Origin: Candidatus Gastranaerophilales bacterium
Lineage (GTDB): Bacteria; Cyanobacteriota; Vampirovibrionia; Gastranaerophilales; Gastranaerophilaceae
DNA: 42,508 nt
Direction: 5' to 3'
Assembly: GCA_024695865.1 (NCBI GenBank)
Contig: JAILHI010000049.1
Span: forward strand, 1 to 42,508
Shown: piece by piece, positions 9,185 to 14,908 of the stretch
Layout: every line of letters begins with the position of its first letter
Position numbering within the stretch: position 1 is the first letter of the stretch
Translations under genes and position numbers: made by a program
Notes under the pieces: model-generated
What the model saw: the letters and a program-made list of their open reading frames with translations, nothing else
Databases searched by the model: none
What the model was told of the DNA's origin: nothing

Positions 9185-9284
9185 ATTATGTTTATCGGAA
9201 GAAATTCTCAAAGGTTTAATGAAAAAATGCTTTTGTGAACTTATGTTACACTTTTTTTATAGTATTATATTAAAAGAGGTATGT

Positions 9285-9959
9285 ATGAAATACAAAGGTA
9301 TAATTTTTGATTTTAACGGAACACTGTTTTGGGATTCCCAAAAACATTATGATGCTTGGTATGAGATGTCAAAAAGGCTGAGAGGAACACCTTTTAACGA
9401 TTACGAAATGGTGCACCACATGTTTGGCAGAACAAACGCAAACATTATGGAATACGCAATCGGACGGAAACCGACGCCCGAAGAAGTAGAAAAATGTTCG
9501 CTTGAAAAAGAACTTATCTATCTTGAAATGTGCGAAAAGGACAAGGAAAACACAAAATTTGCAAACGGCGTTGAAGATTTTCTTGATTATCTGTGTAAAA
9601 AAAACATACCGCATACCATAGCCACAATGTCGGAAAAAATCAATGTTGACTATTATATTAAAGCGTTTAATCTTGCAAAATGGTTCAACATAGAGCAAAT
9701 TGTGTATTCAAACGGAAAAATCAAAGGCAAACCCGCACCCGATATTTATTTGATTGCTGCCGAAAAAATAGGACTTGAGCCCAAAGATTGTATCGTGTTT
9801 GAAGATGCCGTATCGGGTATCAGAGCGGCAGAAGCCGCAGGAATCGGGAAAATCATTGCCGTGGCTTCAAAAGAACCCGTTGAATTATATAAATCTCTCG
9901 ATTGCGTTTCAGATATAATTACCGATTTTAACGAATTAAAAACAATGGATATAATATAA
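9285..9959 (+). CDS. HAD-superfamily phosphatase (subfamily IA-like)
   Basis: A 224-residue cytoplasmic HAD hydrolase. Motif I is DFNGTLFWD (Asp9 nucleophile), motif II is the Thr in TIATMSEK, motif III is the Lys of GKPAPDIY, and motif IV is the acidic FEDAVSGIRAA. The second Asp of motif I (DxDxT), normally the general acid/base, is Asn11, which may alter its chemistry or rate. The cap domain and beta-phosphoglucomutase-like C-terminus suggest a small sugar-phosphate-like substrate, not identified. The start is set by AGAGG 6 nt before the ATG at 9285; the open frame to 9219 adds only a tail with no ribosome site. It lies 16 bp before the aminotransferase gene, so they are probably co-transcribed. 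Confidence 0.88.
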   Translation: MKYKGIIFDFNGTLFWDSQKHYDAWYEMSKRLRGTPFNDYEMVHHMFGRTNANIMEYAIGRKPTPEEVEKCSLEKELIYLEMCEKDKENTKFANGVEDFLDYLCKKNIPHTIATMSEKINVDYYIKAFNLAKWFNIEQIVYSNGKIKGKPAPDIYLIAAEKIGLEPKDCIVFEDAVSGIRAAEAAGIGKIIAVASKEPVELYKSLDCVSDIITDFNELKTMDII

Positions 9960-9975
9960 ATAAAAGAGGAAAAGT

Positions 9976-11166
9976 ATGGAAACTACATTTGATTTTTTGT
10001 CAAAACAGGCGAAATCAACACCGCCGTCACTCATCAGAGCAATTTTAAAAGCAATGCAGGACGATGAAATCATATCCTTTGCAGGCGGTATGCCAAATCC
10101 GATTTCTTTTCCCGAAAAAGAACTGACCGATTCAATGCAAAGAGTCGTTAAAGACTACGGCAGCAAGGTTTTTCAGTATTCAATCACGGCAGGCTTACCG
10201 CAATTAAGAGAATACATAGCCGAACGATACAACAAAAAATACAATCTTGATATAAATGCCGAAAACATTATAATCACAACAGGTTCCCAGCAGGCTGTCG
10301 ATTTGATAGCAAAAGTTACAATCGATAAGGGCGATGAAGTGCTTATCGAAAAGCCCGGATATCTCGGCGCAATTCAGGCTTTTTCTCAATATCAGCCAAA
10401 TTTCAATCCCGTTACTCTCGAAAATGACGGCATAAACACAAAAGAACTGAAACGGGTTTTGCAAAAAAAGAAAATCAAACTCGGTTACATTGTACCCAAT
10501 TTCCAAAATCCGACAGGTGTTTCCTACTCTGCAAAAAAGAGAAAAGAATTGTTTGAACTTGTACAGGAACATAACTTTTTGTTAATCGAAGACGACCCGT
10601 ACGGTGAATTGAGATTTGAGGGCGAGGCCCTGCCTTATGCCGCTGGCGGAAAAACCACAAACAGCATTTTATTGGGTTCTTTTTCAAAGACAATCACCCC
10701 CGGTTTTCGTCTTGGATATATGATTACAAAAAACGACAAATTAAGACTTGCCGTCAACACCGCAAAAGAAGCGGCAGACTTGCACTCAAACATCTTTGCG
10801 CAGTATGTAATCTGGGATTACCTCATAAATAATGATTTTGATGCCCACATTCAAAAAATCAGAAATTTATATCAGGAACAGTGTTCCGCAATGATTAATG
10901 CAATAAAAGAATTTTTCCCGAATGGAATTGAACATACCACTCCGCAGGGCGGAATGTTTTTATGGGTAACACTGCCGCAGGGAATGTCCTCTATGAAACT
11001 CTTTGAGGAAGCAATAAAACGCAAAGTAGCCTTTGTCCCCGGTGACCCGTTCTATGTAAATGAAAGAAACGTAAATGCTCTGCGTTTAAATTACACAAAC
11101 GCTTCGCCCGAAACGATAAAAATCGGAATTGAACGACTCGGTGCGCTTTTAAAAGAGGTTTGTTAG
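9976..11166 (+). CDS. PLP-dependent aminotransferase (class I/II, 2-aminoadipate/LysN-like)
   Basis: A 396-residue fold-type I aminotransferase without the DNA-binding domain of MocR regulators. Visible motifs are NPTG at 178-181, EDDPYGELR around 205-213 (PLP-ring Asp) and the Schiff-base Lys238 in GSFSKTITPGFRLGY, with FxPGxxFY near the C-terminus. Relatives act on 2-aminoadipate, branched-chain or aromatic amino acids; the substrate cannot be fixed here. AGAGG lies upstream of the ATG. The last ~18 codons differ from a second aminotransferase 3' end preserved at 12983-13063, so the present C-terminus may not be the original one at this locus. Confidence 0.92.
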   Translation: METTFDFLSKQAKSTPPSLIRAILKAMQDDEIISFAGGMPNPISFPEKELTDSMQRVVKDYGSKVFQYSITAGLPQLREYIAERYNKKYNLDINAENIIITTGSQQAVDLIAKVTIDKGDEVLIEKPGYLGAIQAFSQYQPNFNPVTLENDGINTKELKRVLQKKKIKLGYIVPNFQNPTGVSYSAKKRKELFELVQEHNFLLIEDDPYGELRFEGEALPYAAGGKTTNSILLGSFSKTITPGFRLGYMITKNDKLRLAVNTAKEAADLHSNIFAQYVIWDYLINNDFDAHIQKIRNLYQEQCSAMINAIKEFFPNGIEHTTPQGGMFLWVTLPQGMSSMKLFEEAIKRKVAFVPGDPFYVNERNVNALRLNYTNASPETIKIGIERLGALLKEVC

Positions 11167-11202
11167 ATTTTCACGTCATCGCAGAACGAGCGAGTCTAAG
11201 CC

Positions 11203-11278
11203 GTCATTGCGAGCGCAGCGTAGGCAATCCAGCCGATTAAATAATCTTGGGGCAAATGCTTCGCTTTTTGCACCCTAC
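11203..11278. repeat. ggtgcaaa hairpin repeat, copy 2 (left border of prophage scrap)
   Basis: A 76-bp repeat identical to 12906-12981 except at two positions and in the same orientation. It begins with gtcattgcgagcgcagcg and ends with an imperfect g(g)gcaaa/tttgcacc hairpin and ccctac. It starts 37 bp after the aminotransferase stop and interrupts the portal gene on its right. Confidence 0.85.
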
Positions 11279-11860
11279 CTACTTGCAAAATCAAAATACA
11301 ATCTTGATAAAGAGTATATTATATCTTTTGCAGACATTGACATACCGACGGCAAAAGAAACGGCGGAAATAAGGGAAATCAACGCACGAACCGACAGCAC
11401 TTATATAAATGCAGGTGTTCTTGCACCTGATGAAGTCCGACAGGTTTTACGAGAAAATGAAAACTCTGGCTATTCCGCTCTTGAAGAAGAAATGCCCGAC
11501 AGCGAAGATTTTGAGTTTGGGGGTAGTGAAACTTCACAAAGCCCTTTTAGCGAAGATGAAGAACCAAAAGACTGGTTTACATCAAACGGCGCTCATATTC
11601 CGATAGAAAACGGCGAAAATCAACAAGAGGCTTTTGAAAATCACGTTGAAAAATGCCACGATTATGATAAACTTAATATAGACAAAATCCCGCCTGTTAT
11701 TGTAGGCAAGCAAGAATACGCAAAAGTAATACAATCTTTTGATACATATTTACCGCTTGAATGTAAAAAACAGGGTGGAGTTTTTGTTAAAGATGTCTTT
11801 CCTCATAGATATATTGTTTATTATAAAGGATTAAAATTTAAAATTTTAAAGAAAATATAA
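11279..11860 (+). pseudogene. Phage portal protein C-terminal fragment (DUF1073-like), 5'-truncated
   Basis: Open frame whose left end is repeat DNA; the only in-frame start (TTG at 11207) lies inside the repeat, so no native start remains. The stretch containing AEIREINARTDSTYINAGVL and APDEVRQVLRENENSGYSAL matches my recollection of the C-terminus of DUF1073 / HI1409-type phage portal proteins. It is followed by an NGAHIPIENGENQQEAF segment of the kind found near phage head genes. The last ~70 residues (VIVGKQEYAKVIQSFDTYLP onward) are not recognised. A functional portal would be ~450 residues, so this is a relic. It is followed 2 bp later by a small gene. Confidence 0.6.
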
Positions 11861-11862
11861 AA

Positions 11863-12108
11863 ATGGGCAAAATCAATCGTGAAGAATTAAAAACCGAAAA
11901 ACAAAAACATCTTTATGATTTACTAAAAGATGTTGCCGAAAAAGCGAATTATTTTGATGTTGATACTTTTGTATATTGTAATGTTTTAGATATGGACACA
12001 GAAGAACGTCAAGATAAAATGATTAAGGCTATTGAGGTTGATGGTTTAGACGACCTCTCAAAAATCAATTTGTTAAACGTATATATCACAAGAGGGTTAG
12101 AATATTAA
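11863..12108 (+). CDS. Hypothetical 81-residue protein in prophage scrap
   Basis: A small charged protein (MGKINREELKTEKQKHLYDLL...) predicted to be helical, soluble and cytoplasmic; no family recognised. It begins 3 nt after the portal fragment stop and has only a weak ribosome site, so it may have been translated by coupling. Its place between portal and head-morphogenesis genes, next to a SieB-like gene, is typical of phage accessory ('moron') genes. Confidence 0.5.
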   Translation: MGKINREELKTEKQKHLYDLLKDVAEKANYFDVDTFVYCNVLDMDTEERQDKMIKAIEVDGLDDLSKINLLNVYITRGLEY

Positions 12109-12119
12109 CCCATGCCGAA

Positions 12120-12140
12120 AAGCCATGATATAATTGGCTT
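12120..12140 (+). promoter_or_regulatory. Extended -10 promoter inside an inverted repeat
   Basis: TGA-TATAAT (12126-12134) is a perfect extended -10, with no good -35. It is framed by the inverted arms aagcca (12120-12125) and tggctt (12135-12140), and the ATG of the SieB-like gene follows at once. Transcription should start at or next to the A of ATG, giving a leaderless mRNA. The arms could be a repressor site. Confidence 0.6.
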
Positions 12141-12701
12141 ATGGATTTTAACAATTTATTTAAAAAAGACCTATTGGAATATTTAGAAAAATTATATAAA
12201 AATTCGTCTATGGTTCAGATTTTTATTTGGTTTGTATTTATTCTTACAGGAGCAATAACTTTTGACATATATAGATGTCATAATGTTTTTGTTTGTACAA
12301 TAATTGTTATTTGTGTTTTTAGTGCATCTTTGTTGAGTAAATTTGTTTCAAAAAGAGAACAAGAAGAAGTAAAGCGAAAAACAAAACTGTATTTAAACAA
12401 TGCAATAAATAATGAAATCAATAATTTATATATTGAGTTAGAGCCTCTTTTAGACAATCTGCGAGAAAATGAGCGAGAAATCTTTAAAAGGATTTTTAGA
12501 GAAAATCAAAAAACGTATATTCCGATAACTTTTGAAGAAAAGATTGTAATAAGTCATGTTATTGCAAGAGGTTTTTATAGGTATATGTACATTCAAGATT
12601 ATTGGAATGTTACAGAATACATACACGTTTTAAGAATTACACCGATATTGTATGAAGTTTTGAATAAATATTTTAATGAAAACCCGACAAATCAAATCTA
12701 A
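12141..12701 (+). CDS. Two-TM membrane protein resembling SieB superinfection-exclusion proteins
   Basis: A 186-residue protein with two adjacent transmembrane helices (~25-45 and ~48-66), a short periplasmic turn, then a charged, mainly helical cytoplasmic domain with the LLDNLRENEREIFKRIF pattern. This layout resembles the phage superinfection-exclusion protein B family, where prophage-encoded SieB aborts infection by related phages. The assignment rests on architecture and is tentative. It has its own promoter 6 nt before the ATG and no Shine-Dalgarno, unlike the genes around it, which suits lysogenic expression. Its 3' end overlaps the head-morphogenesis fragment by 26 bp. Confidence 0.6.
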   Translation: MDFNNLFKKDLLEYLEKLYKNSSMVQIFIWFVFILTGAITFDIYRCHNVFVCTIIVICVFSASLLSKFVSKREQEEVKRKTKLYLNNAINNEINNLYIELEPLLDNLRENEREIFKRIFRENQKTYIPITFEEKIVISHVIARGFYRYMYIQDYWNVTEYIHVLRITPILYEVLNKYFNENPTNQI

Positions 12702-12843
12702 CAGGCTGAATTATAACGCAGGCATTATGGCTTGGTATGTAAAAGAGTTGAAAAAACTCACTAAGCAAATGACGGCGGAATGCACAAAAGAACTTGTTAA
12801 AATTTACGGCGACTTGGGCTATCAGTTCATTCGTGCATTTTAA
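12676..12843 (+). pseudogene. Phage head-morphogenesis protein, N-terminal fragment (55 residues)
   Basis: An ATG inside the end of the SieB-like gene opens a frame reading MKTRQIKSNRLNYNAGIMAW and on to the QMTAEC block. The NAGI-x-AWY-x-K-x-L-x-x-L pattern is the typical start of SPP1 gp7 / Mu F-type head-morphogenesis proteins, which follow the portal gene in phages. The frame ends after 55 residues inside a perfect palindrome, whereas full proteins have 250 or more, so it is 3'-truncated. With the portal relic it fixes the original gene order portal - accessory genes - head gene. Confidence 0.55.
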
Positions 12844-12894
12844 TGCACGAATGAATTGATTTTTTAATCAAAGCAGGTTGGGATTTAATCCAAC
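12826..12894. repeat. Three consecutive hairpins at the phage/host junction
   Basis: 12826-12855 is a 30-nt palindrome (arms ttcattcgtgcat/atgcacgaatgaa) followed by T's. 12856-12871 is ttgatt-tttt-aatcaa. 12877-12894 is gttgg...ccaac. The first could serve as an intrinsic terminator. The series lies between the truncated head gene and the right-hand repeat. Confidence 0.6.
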
Positions 12895-12905
12895 AATAAA
12901 AATAC

Positions 12906-12981
12906 GTCATTGCGAGCGCAGCGTAGACAATCCAGCCGATTAAATAATCTTGGTGCAAATGCTTCGCTTTTTGCACCCTAC
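12906..12981. repeat. ggtgcaaa hairpin repeat, copy 3 (right border of prophage scrap)
   Basis: Same orientation as 11203-11278 with two mismatches over 76 bp. The hairpin ggtgcaaa/tttgcacc is intact here. It joins the aminotransferase 3' fragment directly after ccctac. Confidence 0.85.
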
Positions 12982-12982
12982 A

Positions 12983-13063
12983 AACTACACAAACGCTTCG
13001 CCCGAAGTAATCAGAACAGGCATACAAAGACTCGGCGGACTTTTGAAAGAAAATTTAAAATAA
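12983..13063 (+). pseudogene. Aminotransferase 3'-end fragment (26 codons plus stop)
   Basis: Reads NYTNASPEVIRTGIQRLGGL and then LKENLK before the stop. The intact aminotransferase gene ends with NYTNASPETIKIGIERLGAL and then LKEVC. The two share a 21-nt identical stretch (11092-11112 and 12986-13006), then diverge at DNA level while still encoding similar protein. Nothing upstream of it is aminotransferase; the right-hand repeat abuts it. Its stop overlaps the convergent transporter gene by 9 bp, an arrangement that looks ancestral. Confidence 0.8.
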
Positions 13064-14368
13064 CAAAGCCGCAGCAAGCGCAAAAAGAATAAGCGGGATA
13101 TTGTAATGCAAAAAGGTAGGAATACAGGTGTCTTTGATGTGGTTATGCTGACCGTCCGCATTTAACCCCGAAGTAGGCCCCAAGGTCGTATCAGAAGCAG
13201 GTGACCCCGCATCACCAAGAGCGGCAGCAGCCGCAAGAATAATAATCGTTGCAGGCACCGAAAAGCCGGTACTCTGACAAATGGGCACAAACAATACCGC
13301 CAGAATCGGAATAGTACCAAAGGATGTACCGATACCCATTGTAATAAACAAGCCCGTAAACAGCATCAAAGCGGCGGCAATGAGTTTATTTCCGTTCATA
13401 AGAGGTTCAACGGAGGCAATAAGCGTTTCTATACCGCCAGTTGATTTCAGCACCATTGCATATCCTGCCGCAATAAGCATTACAAAGGCAATATAGCCCA
13501 TAAGACCGACACCCTCGTCAATCATTTCATCGGTTTTATCCGCCTTTATAACACCCGTTCCGAAAATTATCGTTAAACCAGCAATGGCACCCAACGGAAG
13601 CGAACCCGTTAAAATCTGCGCCGCAAAAGTTACAAATGCCGCAAACAAGGTTATCGCATGTTCTTTGGTAAATTGAGGTTCTTCGGCAATTTTCTCATGC
13701 GCCATTTCGGTATCCTTATACTCTCTGGGCTTTCTGTAAGATACAAAGACCGCAACAAGAAGTCCGACAAGCATTGCAACACCCAAAACCCAGACAGCTT
13801 TCCAGATATCGCTTTTCTGAATAATCATACCGTTTTGGCAGATATTATCGTAAAGCAAGCCCTGAAAAACCGCACCAAAACCCGCAGGTATAATAATATA
13901 AGGGGTTTTCAGACCGAAAGACAACGTACAGGCAACAGCACGCCTATCAAGTTTTAACTTGTTCATAACGGCAAGCAAGGGGGGAATAATTATAGGAATA
14001 AAAGCAATATGCACGGGAATTAAATTCTGCGAACAAATTGCAATTACCGCCAATATACATAACAAGCCGTATTTATTCTCTTTTATATAATGAGAAATTT
14101 TATACGAAATAACTTTTGTAAGCCCCGTATGTGTCATTGCCGCCGCAAAGGTGCCCAAAAGAATATAACTTAATGCGGTTTCGGAATTTCCGCCCATACC
14201 AGATACAAACGTATTCATAACTTCCGAAATAGGAATGTTTGAAATCAAACCTGCCGTAATAGCCGCAATAATAAGCGAAAGCAACACATTCACCTTATTC
14301 ACACATAAAATGCAAAGAAGTAAAACCGATACTATAACAGGATTAAAATTCAATTCTATACCATTCAT
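13055..14368 (-). CDS. Na+/H+ antiporter-family transporter (YuiF type)
   Basis: A 437-residue inner-membrane protein with about 11-12 hydrophobic helices. It carries the family-typical GDAGSPASDTTLGPTSGLNA and the following HNHIKDTCIPTFLHYNIPL block near the C-terminus, and GLISNIP/GMGGNSETALSYILLGTFAAAM near the N-terminus. This places it in the NhaC-like ion transporter group with Bacillus YuiF, which has been linked to amino-acid (histidine) uptake, so the substrate is uncertain. The ATG is preceded by TACACT six bases upstream and has no Shine-Dalgarno, so it is another possible leaderless gene. It converges with the aminotransferase fragment. Confidence 0.87.
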   Translation of the reverse strand: MNGIELNFNPVIVSVLLLCILCVNKVNVLLSLIIAAITAGLISNIPISEVMNTFVSGMGGNSETALSYILLGTFAAAMTHTGLTKVISYKISHYIKENKYGLLCILAVIAICSQNLIPVHIAFIPIIIPPLLAVMNKLKLDRRAVACTLSFGLKTPYIIIPAGFGAVFQGLLYDNICQNGMIIQKSDIWKAVWVLGVAMLVGLLVAVFVSYRKPREYKDTEMAHEKIAEEPQFTKEHAITLFAAFVTFAAQILTGSLPLGAIAGLTIIFGTGVIKADKTDEMIDEGVGLMGYIAFVMLIAAGYAMVLKSTGGIETLIASVEPLMNGNKLIAAALMLFTGLFITMGIGTSFGTIPILAVLFVPICQSTGFSVPATIIILAAAAALGDAGSPASDTTLGPTSGLNADGQHNHIKDTCIPTFLHYNIPLILFALAAALLF

Positions 14369-14439
14369 ATTATAAGTGTAGCATGAACAATTTATTTGTT
14401 AAACAAAAATATATTAAAGCGCCGAAAAATCGGCAATGA

Positions 14440-14468
14440 TTGACAAAAAAGAAGATAGGCTATATCAT
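14440..14468 (+). promoter_or_regulatory. Sigma70-type promoter of the XRE gene
   Basis: TTGACA (14440-14445), a 17-nt spacer and TATCAT (14463-14468). The ATG at 14475 is 6 nt after the -10, so the mRNA should be leaderless. A gccg-aaaaat-cggc inverted repeat at 14421-14434 just upstream of the -35 is a possible operator. Confidence 0.75.
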
Positions 14469-14474
14469 AATTTT

Positions 14475-14699
14475 ATGAAAGAAATAACAGTAGAAAATAT
14501 CTTAAATACTTTAAAAACACTCAGAGAGTCAATGGGAATTTCACAGGCACAGGCGGCAAAAGCAGCAGGCATTTCAACTTCCTTTTACGGCATGCTTGAA
14601 AGAGGAAACCGCTGTATGAGTATTGAACATTTAATTCAGTTTGCCAAAGTTTTTGATTGCGATATCACAGATATTTTGGAAATGACGGAAAATTCATAA
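14475..14699 (+). CDS. Small XRE-family HTH transcriptional regulator
   Basis: A 74-residue protein that is almost entirely one helix-turn-helix domain: LRESMGISQAQAAKAAGIST then SFYGMLERGNRCMSIEHLIQF, followed by the usual CDITDILEM end. It binds DNA; the target is unknown, with its own promoter region (inverted repeat 14421-14434) an obvious candidate. The start at 14475 is chosen because the in-frame upstream ATG (14436) lies before the -35 and inside the promoter. There is no Shine-Dalgarno. It is divergent from the transporter gene. Confidence 0.85.
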   Translation: MKEITVENILNTLKTLRESMGISQAQAAKAAGISTSFYGMLERGNRCMSIEHLIQFAKVFDCDITDILEMTENS

Positions 14700-14718
14700 C
14701 TGATGTTTTAAAAATTTT

Positions 14719-14757
14719 CGGCAAAGACATTTTTTAAATTTGCCGGCGGTTTTTTTA
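14719..14757 (+). terminator. Terminator after the XRE gene
   Basis: cggcaaa (14719-14725) pairs with tttgccg (14739-14745), followed shortly by a run of seven T. The loop is rather long and AT-rich, so efficiency is uncertain. Confidence 0.55.
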
Positions 14758-14858
14758 TGCGAATTTTTACACAGATAATACAGATAATTCCGATAACACT
14801 ATGTAAAAATTTTGTAACATGTTTTTGTTAAAAAGCAAATAATTTTGTTGACAAGAGT

Positions 14859-14880
14859 TATAATACACGAGTAAGTGTAA
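14859..14880 (+). promoter_or_regulatory. TATAAT box and GAGTAAGTGTAA leader motif of the calpain-like gene
   Basis: TATAAT at 14859-14864 is followed by GAGTAAGTGTAA at 14869-14880, which would lie at the very 5' end of the transcript. The 12-mer recurs in the leader of the coiled-coil glucosaminidase-like gene. No consensus -35 is seen at 16-18 bp; TTGACA at 14848-14853 is only 5 nt away. An activator or alternative sigma factor is possible. Confidence 0.45.
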
Positions 14881-14908
14881 GAAGTACAATCAAGAAAGAG
14901 TAACAAAA

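Noticed and set aside
11207-11278. N-terminal extension of the portal fragment from a TTG
   Set aside because: These 24 codons are the repeat itself; the identical peptide appears from the other repeat copy at 12910, so it is not phage coding sequence.
12910-13092. 60-codon plus-strand open frame
   Set aside because: It runs through the repeat and out of frame with the aminotransferase fragment; no independent support.
14359-14375. TATAAT directly adjacent to the YuiF transporter ATG as its -10
   Set aside because: It would place the transcript start inside the gene; TACACT six bases before the ATG is a better but still weak candidate.
14848-14864. TTGACA and TATAAT read as a promoter pair
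   Set aside because: Only 5 nt separate them, too short for sigma70; the TATAAT alone was kept as a probable -10.
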